Assembly: GCA_027946365.1 (NCBI GenBank) | Contig: JAPEUQ010000001.1 | Span: forward strand, 248,001 to 312,000 | Reading direction: 5' to 3' | Source: Kalmusia sp. IMI 367209 | Lineage: Eukaryota; Ascomycota; Dothideomycetes; Pleosporales; Didymosphaeriaceae | Length of the DNA: 64,000 nt | In this document: positions 43,156 through 55,831 of the stretch, in pieces | Layout: each line of letters opens with the position of its first letter | Numbering within the stretch: position 1 is the first letter of the stretch | Position numbers and translations under genes: made by a program | The notes under the pieces: generated by a model | Databases searched by the model: none | Seen by the model: only the letters and a program-made list of their open reading frames with translations | What the model was told of the DNA's origin: nothing

Positions 43156-46100
43156 ATGGATGCTTCCAACTCCCCGGTTGTCGATGTCCAGGCCACTGAC
43201 GCTGCTCGTGGCGGCGCATTGAAGTTCGAAGAGACAACACCCGACGTAGAGGATCAGACGTCGCCAATCAACGATGACGCCGAAGAACAGCCACAGAAGA
43301 CAGCCACAGGGCCGATGCAGAAGCGAAGGCGGGTAACTCGCGCATGGTACGTTCGAGCGTGGCGAAGCCGCCTGTGTGGCAATGGTGTTGACCCAACACA
43401 GCGACGAGTGCCGACGAAAGAAGATCAAATGCGACGGCAAGCAGCCCTGTACCCACTGCACAGTGTACAGCTATGGTAAGTGCGCCCAGCAATTTGCCAT
43501 TGATGCGCGCATCGCCAAAGTAACACGTCGATTAGAGTGCACTTATGATCAGCCCTCAAACCGACGGCGCACCGCAGCTCCCCAGTATATTGAAGCCCTG
43601 GAGACTCAGCTAAAACGAGCTAAGGCCATATTTTCCATCGTCTTCCCTACTCTGGATCTAGGCGATTCTAGCATTGACGCTCATCTGCAGAGTGGAATGT
43701 TACCACAACTTCCAGCCGGCGCACCACGATCACAACCTTTCCAAGACCTGCGCGGCGCGCCCCGTCGCGACGTTCCCGCTAGAGGCGAGGATGTGGCAGA
43801 CTCGCACCTGGAATCGATGGTGAAAGCAACCGGGAACTTGGATCTTGATGAGGACGGAAACTGGGACTACCATGGCCACTCGTCGGGACTGAGCTTCATG
43901 AGACGGATCCAGCAGGATTTTGGAGACATAATTGGCGGCAAGGCGCCATCTTCTACTCTGTTCAAGTACCGGCCGCCTTCTCAAGTGCTTGACTCGCCAA
44001 ATTCTGCCCATCCTTCGCCTGCGGATTCTACAACTCTTCACGCAGCTGGAACTGACTTGCCGTCTAAGAAGGTTGCGCGAGCACTGTGCGACAATGCCCT
44101 CATTGATGCTAGTGCTTTGCTTCGAGTCGTGCATCTGCCTACATTTTATAAGTCTCTCGACCGCATATATGAAATCACACCAGAGAACTACGGTAACACG
44201 GAGAACACTTTTTTGCCCTTGTTGTATGCTGTGCTAGCGCTAGGCACCCTCTTCCCAAGAAACACCACTCAATCTAATCCTGTAGGATATGAAGGCCAAG
44301 TCGATGAAGGGTAAGTTGTTGTCTGTATTCTGTTGCGTTGCTGACCGGTCATAGTTACAAATATTTTCGAGCGTCCCGCCAACTCCTAGATGTTACAGAT
44401 TGCCGCGATATAACGTCCCTGCAGGCCATCGTGTTCATGATACAATTCCTACAAAGCACTGCTAAGCTTTCGACCTGTTATGCCTACATCGGTGTCGCTC
44501 TTCGTTCTGCTATTCGCATGGGTATGCACCGTTCGTTCAACATAAATTTTACACCAATAGAGGCAGAGACTAGGAAACGCCTTTTCTGGGCTATTCGACG
44601 AATGGATACTTATGTTGGGGCAATGCTTGGACTTCCTCATTTTCTGGAAGACGAAGATGTTGACCAAGATTACCCCACAGAAGTTGATGACGAGTACATC
44701 ACAGAAACAGAGATACTTCCTATGCCTCAAGGCAAGATATCGGTCATGGCAGCCTCGAATGCGCATGTGAAAATAATTCGGGTCCTCAGCAAGATTTGCA
44801 AGCATGTATACCCGACAAAGGGCACGCAAACTGGTGGCAAGAATTCGGTCACCTATTCTGTAAGCTATTCCAAGATTCGGGAAATTGAACAGAGTATGCA
44901 GCAGTGGTTAGATGAGCTCCCGATGGCGCTCAAGCCAGGCGGTGAAGCTCCACCCATTATCATCAGGTAAGCAGAGCATCCCTCCGAGTCAATTCTCTAG
45001 CTGATCGCTGGGTAGGGTACAGCAACTTTTGCGCATGGCGTTTGCTCACGCTCAATTACTCCTCTACCGGCCTTTTCTGCATTACGTGTCAAACTCGCAG
45101 CGAAGTAAACCCTCGGTCGACCAGCGAGCATTTGCCTGCGCGTCAGCATGCATCAGCGTCTCGCGCAATATCATACACATCTCCGCTGAGATGAAGAAAA
45201 GAGGCTTGTTAGTTGGAGCCTATTGGTTTTCCATGTACACGACGTTCTTCGCCATCATATCCATTCTCTATTTTGTTCTCGAAAACCCGACCAGCCAGAC
45301 TAGCCGAGAGCTTTTTCGAGATGCTGTCGAAGGAAAAGAGCTTCTCGATTACTTTGCCAAGCAAAGTATCGCAGCAGACAGATGCTCAGAAACATTACGA
45401 GTATGTTGACTTTTGACTGAATCTTGATCGGTTGACTGACTTTCACGTAGAGCATCTTCGATCGGTTACCCGAGGCAGTGAAGCGTGGCGGTGATCCGAC
45501 TGATAACAAAAAACGACGGCAGGCAAGTTCACCACAATCAATGCATGCCCGGCCACATGCGCTAAAACAGGATTCGGACTTCATTGCTTTAGGCGTGAGG
45601 CGAGCTTCAACTTTTCCGGAGAGTATGCCACCTCATAGCAAGACCACTCTCCCGCTGTCACAAAGCCATCTGTCAAATCTGGGAATCGATCCCTTCAGCT
45701 CGCCTACACAAACTGGCGCTGATTATCTTGAGACTACGCCGAGCCTCACACCAACCTCGGCCACTGCCAGCAGCCTTGGCAGCTATGGCCTGTCAGCTGG
45801 ACCCCAGCCCCGGCCCACACAGTCTTTTCCTGCTACACCTTTGACAACTTTGGCGGATGCGACAGGCCTGAATGTCGATATCAACACAATGATGTTCCCA
45901 TCTGCAGACCCACTGGCGTATCCAAACCAGCCAATGACCACCTTTGAAGATAGCCACCCACAGGCCTATCAGTTCAAGCATGGATCGCCCACTATGGCCC
46001 AGCTACCTCCTCAATTCACCAGTGTTGATATGAAGCCAAGCCCGGCACCGTATGCTCCAAGCCCTTTGTCTAACATGCCGTCGGTACCAAGACGGCCAGA

Positions 46101-46368
46101 TAACGAGGTGCAGCTATTAGGACCCATGCCCATGTATCTCATGCAAGGTGCACAACACCGAAGCTTCCATCCACAGCAAAGCGTACAAGGCCCTCAACCT
46201 CAAATTCCCGGACAAAATCCAGGCAACATGAACTTTGACGAATTGTTTGGGGGAGAAGAATGGGCTCAGACCTTTATGGATCCCAGTTTGGGCCTGAGCG
46301 GTGGTCCCGGGTACGGTGGTACACCTCACTATGGACCACCAGGTCCGGGTATGGGCGGCTGGCAGTGA
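43156..46368 (+). CDS. Zn2Cys6 transcription factor with fungal-specific domain (984 aa)
   Basis: Six exons: 43156-43346, 43402-43475, 43536-44310, 44355-44966, 45016-45400, 45451-46368; introns of 44-60 bases. The zinc cluster spans exons 1-3 with spacing CX2CX6CX5CX2CX6C (CDECRRKKIKCDGKQPC then THC), preceded by KRRRVTRA and followed by a linker RRRTAAPQYIEALETQLKRA likely to be a dimerising coil. The middle homology region includes YIGVALRSAIRMGMHRSFN and RKRLFWAIRRMDTYVGAMLG. The last 300 residues are Pro/Ser/Gln-rich, a probable activation domain. An in-frame ATG 24 codons upstream is possible. The cluster and linker resemble the CLR-1/ClrA class of polysaccharide-utilisation regulators, but this is a weak inference. 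Confidence 0.9.
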
Positions 46369-47448
46369 AGAAGATAGTGCCATTAGTTTTAGGTGGCTGA
46401 CGATCTAACTGGCGCCACCTGCAGTAACTGTACGGCATGCGCTAGAACCCCGCGCTGTTCTACTCGATCTCACCATCACTTATTGGAAAATTCCTGCGAC
46501 CCAAGTTTTACTACATATACGTTTCCGCACGCAGCTCCGCACCTGGTGTCCGGAGCGCACATTTGAATGGCCTTACGGACGAATAATGGACCCTAGAAAC
46601 GATACCCATTGACTTCAGCCAGGCAGGATCCCAGGCGAGAGCAGGACCTCTCAAATGACGGCCTTTTCTTCCGACTTAAGGATACCCAGCAACTCTTATT
46701 CCACTGTTTCCCGGCGTTTGTGCGGCTATTTGCGACATTTCGACGTTTCTATCATTCTTCATATGTCTCACGGGTGGAATGATACCATTTGGGCATGTCA
46801 CAGGCGTTATCAGGACTCGAGTTTTCGCATTTTAAAAAGATGGCCTAATTTAGGTAAAATTCTGGTTGGCACGCAACTGGCGGCATGAGAAAAGGCGGGT
46901 TTTAGCAAAACAATAGTTTGGATGTTTCCTCTCGCATGCATTCGAAACGCGTGTAATTTATCGAATAGATAGACTATGTACAATTGAAAAGTATACAGCT
47001 CCCTGTCAACAATGGTGTGTACGAGCCATATCCGAGATTTCGTTAGTTTGTTTATTTGGGGTAGGGGGGCTGTTTACAGAAATTTGACCACCAGGAACAG
47101 TCAAAGCTTCACTATGCCTATAAGAATGGAATAGTGCAGATGTGATCAATATGACGGAAGGGTACACTATTTTTGATTGGACGCTGCCAAGTGGCGTGGC
47201 GTAGTTGTGGCGTACGTGTTGAACTAGCGCGAGTCACACTTTCCTTTCCAAACCATGTCTACAAGCATACGGAACCCTGTTCATCGACTCATATCGACAC
47301 ACCATCTCAACTGACTCATCAATCCACTTTCAATATACCCTTGAAGTCCAACGCTACAGATCTAAACAAATTCATTTCTCCCACATTTATCCCACAAACC
47401 ACAATCAAAATTCCACCCAAGGCTCCCCTCTCCAAAGCAATCCAAGTA
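46369..47448. other. Intergenic, 1.1 kb
   Basis: 3' flank of the regulator and promoter/leader of TPT1. The TPT1 frame stays open for 92 codons upstream of its ATG, but without another ATG and with leader-like composition. Confidence 0.4.
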
Positions 47449-48435
47449 ATGGCACGAGGTGGCCGCGCCGGCGGTGGGAGCCGCAACCCCGCCAACCTCC
47501 CGCGCGCCCAACAAGTATCGCGCAAAGTGTCCTGGCTCCTACGTCATGGCGCTACGCAAGAAGGGCTCAAGCTGGGTAAAGGAGGGTACGTAGGTGTTGA
47601 CGAGGCGCTGAAAACAAAGGCTCTTTCGGCGCTGCAGATCACGTTTCCTGAGCTAAGGGAAGTCGTGAAGACGAATGACAAGCAGCGATTTTCGATGATC
47701 TTGAAGGAAAGGCTGGAGAGAGTCGGGGAGGATGAGGCCGAGGCCGTCGAAGGCGTTGACGTGGGAAAGGAGCGGGATTGGGAGATCGAGGATTCGAGTC
47801 TGTGGGTTATCAGGGCGAATCAGGGACATTCTATCAAAGTGGACACCGAGGGTCTGCTCACGCCGATTGAGAAAGCCAAGGGTAATGTACCTGAGATTGT
47901 CGTCCATGGGACGGATGAGGCGGCGTGGAAACACATTCTCAGGAGTGGGGGGCTGCGGCGCATGGGGAGGAATCACATTCATTTCGCTTCTGGCTTGCCT
48001 GCGGGTTTCAAAGCGATGGATGCCTCCTCGAGTTCCGAGCTGGAGAAGGAAGCTCCGCCCGTCATCTCAGGGATGCGGAAGAGCTCAACGGTTCTAGTGT
48101 ATGTGGATATCGAGACTGCACTTGAGGCGGGCATCAAGTTCTTTATCAGCGAGAATGGGGTGATTCTGACGGAAGGTAACGAAAAGGGGTTCGTGCCATA
48201 CGAATTCTTCAAGAGGGTGGAGAATAGGAAGAAAGGCGGGGGTGTATTGATGAGTGGCGGTGTGTTGCCGGAGGGTGTTGTGGTTGATGTCGAGGCGTGG
48301 GAGAAGGAGTTTGGCGGCCAACGTGGGAAAGGTAGGAAAGATAGGGGCGGACGAGGTGGACGGGGAGGTAGGGGAGGTGGTGGTGAGAAGGCGAGGGCTA
48401 ACGATGATTCGAGGGATTTGATGGCTGGCGTCTGA
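47449..48435 (+). CDS. TPT1: tRNA 2'-phosphotransferase (328 aa)
   Basis: Intronless. The start is the first in-frame ATG (MARGGRAGG). Tpt1 removes the 2'-phosphate left at the splice junction of ligated tRNA, passing it to NAD+. The N-terminal winged-helix part has VSRKVSWLLRHGATQEGLKL, containing the Arg-His-Gly of the family. The ADP-ribosyltransferase-like part has WVIRANQGHSIKVD (the conserved Arg-x-x-x-Gly-His-Ser), EIVVHGTDEAAW and GRNHIHFASGLP, then VLVYVDIETALEAGIKFF and NGVILTEGNEKGFVPYEFF. All usual catalytic Arg/His positions are visible. The C-terminus carries an Arg/Gly-rich tail, absent from minimal homologues and probably RNA-binding or disordered. Confidence 0.95.
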   Translation: MARGGRAGGGSRNPANLPRAQQVSRKVSWLLRHGATQEGLKLGKGGYVGVDEALKTKALSALQITFPELREVVKTNDKQRFSMILKERLERVGEDEAEAVEGVDVGKERDWEIEDSSLWVIRANQGHSIKVDTEGLLTPIEKAKGNVPEIVVHGTDEAAWKHILRSGGLRRMGRNHIHFASGLPAGFKAMDASSSSELEKEAPPVISGMRKSSTVLVYVDIETALEAGIKFFISENGVILTEGNEKGFVPYEFFKRVENRKKGGGVLMSGGVLPEGVVVDVEAWEKEFGGQRGKGRKDRGGRGGRGGRGGGGEKARANDDSRDLMAGV

Positions 48436-50846
48436 GGGAATGAAGCATTGATGATATGAGCAAAAAGGAGAGATAATCATACATGGCGTAACCTGGACGG
48501 AAAGACGCTTGACGTAGGTACTTAGTCACATCTAGCAGGGAGCGGCAGAGTGAAGGATATGCTGGGCGAATCAAGCCACTATAGATCGAAATGCAACACC
48601 ATATAAGCCATGATTGTCATCATCATCATCATCCTATCAGATAAGCATAACAGCACTACATACACTTGGTCCAACATTCCAATTACTCCCCACACTTATA
48701 GAATCTATATAAAACCCCGTTCTCCGCCTACACTTCTTTTCCCACACCCCTTCCACTTTTACTCAAACTAGGAAGGCACAAACAGATGCTTTGCTGGACG
48801 TCTGTGTCTAAAATTGGAAAATCAGCGACTATGGAGCTTGCTTCATCCCGCTAAAAATTGGGGTCGTAAGCGTAAACTTCCGCTTGCAGCTCGACCTTTT
48901 TCAAGGATCGAGTACATTAGCAAAATGTCCTCATCTTCTCTTCGGTCTACTATAAATCCATAATGCGATGAAATGCCGCTACATTCGAATTTCGAATGAT
49001 CTGGGGCTCCCTACGCGTGCCAGAAACGAAATATGATTTGCTCGATATTGCGCCTTTAGCTGGCTCAAAAATTGCATTACCGTGACAACATGTTTTGTCT
49101 GGATGATCTGGTACCTTTTATATGAATACCCCCCGATCTGAAAATACTGCAACAAGGGATTGACGAGCTCTTCTTGTCTACAGAGCTGACGAAGACTCTC
49201 TCATGGCACTGAAATCAGGCATGCTGCAAAATCATGTCTAGGAGCTGTTGGCGCGTATAAAAACCCGGAGGGAATCCGATTTTCTAAAACGAATGGTTGA
49301 GAAACAAGATGTTTTGTCGCGGCTGCAAAACTCTAAAGGGGGCGTTGCAAGCCTATGAGTATTATGTACGCCCTCTTGGTGTCGCGCTGAGAGAGACAAT
49401 TGTTGCCGTGGAGCAGTCCGCATATCTCATCAATTCCTATTGTTAGAAAAATTCAGCGTCATTGCCGATTTTGATATTGCCCAACTAATGTGTTCAAGGG
49501 CAGCTCTGATGCATAAATCTGCTTATGTCTCACTGTTCAAAAGCTGCTCTCATCATCTCCATGTGAGTGAGTCTGGCTGCGTCACCTCAAAACACGATAT
49601 CCCCCATGTACGAAATCAATAAGATGTCTAGCGTTATTTCACAGCCTTCATGCGCTGCTTTTCATCAAATAAAACAAGAACGCTATGCTATGCGCGAAGA
49701 TGTGGAGCTGAGCATCATCCGCTGGTGGTTTCCATCCTTGCACGTAGATAGGAGCACCTTTTCCTACGATCTGGTCTTGCCCTTGACATTAATCTAGCGT
49801 TCATGGCTTGCACTCAAATCTAAAATATAATCGATTGTTTTATTCACTTCTCGGATGCTTTTAAATTACTCGTCATTTTGACGTACATGGAAGCTTTTCT
49901 TCCAGCGTTAAAACACGTAGTCACAAAAACGGTAAGGATACACACGAGCTCAAAACCTTTAATCGAAGATCCGCAATGTCCGAAGCGACAATCTGAAAGT
50001 CTTACGTTGCTGAACCGCGTAAGCAACGTTGCTCGTCACCCCACGAAGGCACTCCACCAGCAGCCTATCCACATTACAAGTCTCCTCCATGCAAGGATTT
50101 GCCCGGCGCGGGAAAGAGACCCCACACTAAGCCGTATACCGCGGACAGCCACTGCAAAAGCTCCACTGAATTATTCCATGCTTGGTGCGGGAGTCCAGAG
50201 AACGGTTTGCGTATGGACGCCACGCCGCCCATTATGAGCTCGCGAGCCTCACTCTTAAACTCTAAAGTCTCGGAGTAAAGACCTCATATTTGTTTATTGG
50301 GTCAAAACCAGCACGTAAGGCCGTCATATCCTGGTGATCTGCGGAGTGAAGGCAAACTTGAGCGTTCATCTTGCATAGGAATACGAGCGCTTCCCGTGTC
50401 TGTCACGGCGTCGGAGATTGCGTGGCGTGCCGATCGCGGAGCTGAGTTTCAGCCTGACCAGAGCGAGAAGTAACGAGGACGTCATAGGTAGGGCTGTTGT
50501 GGGTGTGTGTGTGTTGGGTGTGCAGTAGGGAGCTTGAGTGAATTTGATCATACCAAAGTGATAATCGTCGGCACTGGAGTGCGAGCTGGATTGCAACAGT
50601 TTAAAACAAGAGTAACACAAATGAAATTGTTTAATTTGTATAATCTACAGAAGGCACGCCCATGACGAGTGTTTAGGCTCCTAGTCTAGTACCGTAGAGC
50701 TCGGTATGTCTGCGACTAGAAGCATTCACTACTCCTATAAATTTAATAAACTTACCGCCCAGCGTCAGCAAAGAGGGTAGATAGTTAAAGCATGTGAGCG
50801 AACGTGGTGTTGAAAATATGGCCGCCCATACAGGAAATCCTTCAGC
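48436..50846. other. Gene-poor interval, 2.4 kb
   Basis: No gene was accepted. A short TCA tandem repeat sits at about 48618-48633. Composition is AT-rich with many short frames. It separates TPT1 from the convergent second regulator. Confidence 0.4.
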
Positions 50847-53146
50847 TCAGTCTTCGTCCATGCTCAACTCCTCAACCCTTGTCACCACGTCCCCCAACCT
50901 TCTCGTCCTCTCTATGCCATCAGTCCCCACGATAGGCACCACCTTGGAGCACCTCGTGTTCTCGTCGATCAACATCTGTTCCTCGTTGCTAAGTGGCTTC
51001 AGATTTGTATATGTCTGCAGCCAATACATATCCTCCTCCTTTATGCCTTTCTTTAGCGCCAACACCGTAAGCTTTGCGACAAATACGTTCTTGGACTGCT
51101 CCTCGAGGCCTTTTACAGCGAGGACGAACGTCGAGCGGTGAAATTCGACGGTAATTCGGGACGGTGCGGCGGATGGTGGGGTGTTTAGGGAGGCCTGCGC
51201 ACGTGAACCCAGGGTAACGAGGAAGTTTATGATCCATGGGTCGAGAATCTCGTAGCCGTGGCGGATGTAGTATAGTCGAAGCAGAGTCTCGAAATATACA
51301 TGCGCCACGGAGCATATCTCTCCTGGCGTGGCAGATAGAGAGTAGTCTGGTGGCAGCTCGGTCGAGAGTGCGACTTTCTCGAATAATTTTATGAGCCAGT
51401 AGTAGTACTGCATGCTAGGGCTATCAGATGTTGTAGGTCGTGACAATCAATTAGACTGAACTCACTGGAGATGGAAATGTAGAGGGAAGACTAGCTTTCG
51501 TGGTTCGAATATCTTGATCAGCTCGGTAAACCAACCGTCTAGCTTCTCCTTGAGTCTAGCTACAGTATTGAACGAGATTGAAGGCTGCGTTTCGGTAGCT
51601 CTGTCCGCCACAAACTCACAGAGAATATTGTAAAGCCTAGTCTCGCAGTAGAATTTCATTCCCAATTGCAACGATATCACTCGTTCTGAGCGCGGGTATC
51701 GCACGTGTATGTCCGGGTAAAAGTCTGGATGTTGAACAGGACTAGGCAGGCCAATCGCTGGTGGGTTTTCGATTCTAAGAGGCACGGAATAAGCAAGCGC
51801 AATCAATGTTTGCCACGAGACTTTATGGGCGTCAGTTCAGCACTTTGCACATGAGGGTTTCAATCCACCTACACAAGGCCCACGCAGTGATCACTCTAGC
51901 CTTAAACATCTTGGACGTAGTGCGGTGTTGCGGTGGTCCGAAGAGATCGAGTGCCTTGGCCATTTCGCAAGCCTGCTCTAGGTATTTTTTGGAGACGAGA
52001 TCTTTAGCGTCGCAATTGAATGTCATGTTCAACACCATTGCGGCTTGAATTGTCGTTAGTCGGCTTTTCCCAGGAGGCTCCATATCCCAGAGGCGCTTAG
52101 CTTCGGCCAAAAACTTGTATGCGAGACTATGTGGCATATATAACATTGAGCGGTTCTCCATTTCTCGACAGGTTTGCTTTAAATGTTAGAATGCATAACG
52201 GCATAGATCGGAGGTACAAGCTCACGCATCCCGAAGCTAGTAGTGCATTGACTAAGAGTTTGGAAGCGAACCGAGTCCCGCCTGAAGCCAGGTCCTCAAG
52301 AAATAGGTCTTTGTGGAACAGGGGAGCGAGTATTGGTACGTGTAGGAAATAGGCCTCAAGGAATCTTCGGAGCAATCGGTTATCCGAGGTAACGGTTGTC
52401 CACTTGGAGAGGTCGATCTGCTCAAGCAAGGGCTCAACTAGTACTGCGGCACGAAAGGGCTTGTTGTATGCCTCTTCGGAAACCATAGGTTCGGTGTAGC
52501 CTCCCCTAGTAATCCCCACCAGTCTCTGGGGCGTGCTTCTTGACTGGACTGGTAGAAAAGTAGCTTTGTATATGGGAGATTCGAGATATTCGTTGTCCTC
52601 CAACAGATGGGAAGGCATATGCGTAGAGTAGGGGAAATCGTAACGCAATTGGGTCTCGGGGACTAGTGAAAGTTCTGAAAAAAGGTTTGCGCCGTGTATA
52701 GAATTCAGCAGTGTCTCGAGATCGGTTATAGCACGGATACGCTCTATTATCTCATTGACGCGAGGCTTCCGTATGGTTCTCAACATGTCGACAAGCTCCT
52801 CGTATCTTGAAATGGTCTTCCTGAGTTCTGCGTCTTGGTTTGACGAGCCTTCCTTGAAGCGAGCCCTTAAATCTGGATACTGACATGGTATTGACTTTTT
52901 GGCGCAGTTTCCGCAAGAAGGCTTCCCACCGTCGCACTAGCCAAATCAGTCACAGGGTCAAAGTATAGTGACGGGACGAAGAATTTATCTAAGGACCTTT
53001 GTTTTGCGATCTCTACATGGTATACAAGCTATGTCGGTCCTTTGCCTTTTCCTCGCAGTAGACCTTTGATCCACAATTGGCCGGGGGTGAGTTGGTGACG
53101 GTTGGGGGAGAATGAGCCGAGGAGGGCGGTCTTGGCCAGAAGCCAT
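50847..53146 (-). CDS. Zn2Cys6 transcription factor with fungal-specific domain (697 aa)
   Basis: Five exons, read leftwards: 52997-53146, 52226-52936, 51873-52176, 51466-51820 and 50847-51420; introns of 60, 49, 52 and 45 bases. The start MASGQDRPPRLILPQ precedes a zinc cluster CX2CX6CX6CX2CX6C (ACIPCRDRKTK, then CDGGKPSCGNCAKKSIPC) split by intron 1. A short coil (AELRKTISRYEELVDML) follows. The middle homology region contains FLEAYFLHVPILAPLFHKDL, ARVITAWALFSWQTLIALAY (joined across intron 3) and LGMKFYCETRLYNILCEF. The arrangement is that of Nit-4-like C6 regulators. No long glutamine or proline activation tail is present; the protein ends with a short acidic stretch. Target genes are unknown. 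Confidence 0.88.
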
Positions 53147-55369
53147 GCTTTCGAAAAGTCGTTGTCCTAGACATGCAGGCGGAGTGGAGGGGAGGGGATT
53201 GTATACAAGGAGCAGTCCAAGCGTAGCTCACCGGCGAGCTCTCACATTCCGGACGAATCGTGGTGGGCCCGCGCTAACCTAACTCGGACTGTGTGTCTCG
53301 ATTCGCTTCAGAAGTAAAGTGCGGAACACGACAATGAATACACAACGTCTCCGGGTGTCACCCGAATGCTGATAAGCTGGCGTCCCATGGGAACGTTGCA
53401 TCAAAGGGTAGATCATGTGCTACTGGCGCGTCATGGCTGCCGTGTGTGTGTGTGTGTGGCCCAACACCATTATGCCTGCTCCCTGTCTCGAAGCAGGAGG
53501 GGGGAGCGACATCTTGCTGGAAAGTAAGACGCCCGGACGACAATCATGCATTTCAGCAAATCACGCAAAGACGGATTCTAGACGCCACCTTTTCTTTCCT
53601 TTGCCTTGGAGACCTTGCATCAAGCCCGGCAACCGCGCCGTGACCAATTGCTCAACGACGCACGGGCCTCTTCGACTACGATGATTTGGTGGTGTTTTCC
53701 CTCGGCTCTCACTTGCTGCGACCGTGGCAGAGCCCGCCGGATTCGACTGCCAAGTTTTGTGGATCTCCATGCACGAGCGATGACGCTTAGCTCGGGTTCG
53801 GAGAAGCTCGGTGGCAGAGCCAACCCTGTCGGCTAGGCCATATCAGTTCCAAATTTGGTGTGAGGAAGAGGTAATGCTTTTGTTTCGGTCAAGGCAGAGG
53901 ATTATAGTTTAGTCGTGAAATTCGGCTCTGTTTATAGTGAGTGGGGTAGAATGTTTTCTTTTTGTGTAGTGTCCTAACCAGTGAATCGCGTGCTTCGGAT
54001 ACATGAACGTTTATGTAGGAGCCTATCTGTCGTGAGCAATGTATGGTTGGCATATGGAAAGCTCAATAAAGGTGTGAACAGTTCATAATGCGATCGAAGC
54101 CCTAGCAAATTCAAAATTAGGCATCGATGGTTATCAAATATGCCCCATCACTTCGGCACCCCACAATCCATCGAACCAGTACGTCTGCCGTGCATAGAAA
54201 CATTCCAACTGCAGAAATAGTTTCTCTTGACTCTCGTAAGTAATCATGCACAAATCAAGATTTTTGCATCACAATGTCTTCTCGAGCAATCAGCTTCGTA
54301 AAGTTTTGTTTTGTAACAATGCCACGGCTAAATTAGACGTTCGCATTTCACAAAGATTGAGCCTCGCTACTTCGTGTCAACGTCCCAGAAATCATTCCGC
54401 CATTTCTGGCACGTTTCATGATGGCTCGCAATGCTGATCATCCTCTTGCTGAAGACGCTTGAGCCTCGATGAAGGATCTTTGAGATCGTGAGAGTCATAA
54501 GAAGTACTGGCAGAGTTGCTTATCTCGAGATCAGCGAGGAAGTAAGACCACAATGTTAACGAAAATGAGTCACAGAACATAGAATAGCAGGGCATCAGGC
54601 TGAGGCATATCGCAGGTGGGGGCTTGGAGGAAGTCTCCACGGCAGGCTTATGCGCTGCCCGCCAAGCCATGGTCGGCGTTGGCTGTTCTTCCGTGCCGAG
54701 CCTCAATACACATCAAACTTCGGTCGTGCCGCGTTCCTACTGTTGATCAATGATAATTAATTTTGTAGTCGCTGCAAGACCTGTGACTGCGGGCTGTTGC
54801 ACGTTTGGTGATATGCCGCAGCGCTTAGGACGGCATTTCCACAAGATCAACTAAGAGGCTTCCATGTTGCCAGCTACTATCTCTTGCACTGGCCCATAAG
54901 GTTGATCTATGCACGTGAGTGGTATGAGTGAGTATCTAGAGAATAAGCACAGTGCGATCTTGCAGGCGTGGTTCCACATTAACTTTTGCCCTTAATCAAC
55001 AACGCTGATCGGATCAAAAGGATGCATAACGTTAGATCGGAAAGGGCGAAGACTCCTCTGAAGCAGCTCGGTTGAGATTGTCCATCCCCATGTTGATGCG
55101 AATCGAACACAGGTGGATCTGACCTAGAGACTATCGCTCGAGCTTGCAATTCAGAACACCCGTGCCACACTCTGCCGCAAAGCTGCATATTAGAGATGAC
55201 CTCTCAGCGCTCTGATGGATTTTCCATTAATCGACCGTGATCACGGGGCGGCAATGCTTCGTCGCTTTGTCTAGGGCACGGTACCCACTAAGGCAGCCTC
55301 AACGCGGCGGGATGTGGGCCGCCAACGATGACCAGGCGTTCCCGCAAACTAATCACACCCAACCTAGGC
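53147..55369. other. Intergenic, 2.2 kb
   Basis: Promoter of the regulator. A GT dinucleotide repeat lies at 53442-53458. Several open frames of 60-96 codons have no supporting feature. Confidence 0.4.
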
Positions 55370-55760
55370 TATAGTTAAGCGCTGACCTTATACCTTTAGC
55401 TTAGATAGAATCCGGAGCATATGCGGAGATTAATTAAGAAGTACGCTGCAACAAATAGAAGGACATCTATAAAATGACATCTATAAAATCATGCTTTACA
55501 GAAAACAGCCAGAGCCTTATAGGGTAAATGACCGTAAGGATTGAAAGGAGTTTAGGGCGCGCAGTAATAGGAAGAAGGTAAAGAAGAGGGCGCGCGCTAA
55601 CAGAGGCGAATTAACTAAATAGTGCTACACAATCTACGGCAAGCCTGGGCATAACAAAACAACCTGCAGGTAACCTATAGAAGTAGTTTTAAGATGGATT
55701 AGCCTACTACGATCCTCAATCAACTGTTTATAGTGGTCTTGTGCTATCGTGTATAGTATA
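55370..55760 (+). mobile_element. Degraded transposase tail (zinc-knuckle type, pogo/Fot-like)
   Basis: On the plus strand a stop-ridden frame ends in a basic linker KKVKKRARANRGELTK, a TAG, and then CYTIYGKPGHNKTTCR before a stop (about 55560-55673). This resembles the CCHC zinc knuckle that ends many fungal DDE transposases (CxxCGKxGHNxxTC). One cysteine of the knuckle is Tyr here, which a G-to-A change of TGC would give. The surrounding sequence is TA-rich and stop-rich, as in mutated repeats. Element ends were not located; the boundaries given are approximate. Confidence 0.4.
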
Positions 55761-55831
55761 GATTTTGGTGGGGTCTTAGCATCCTGATCGACTCACTTGG
55801 GTGACCAACTCGATTGTGGAGTACCGGTACG

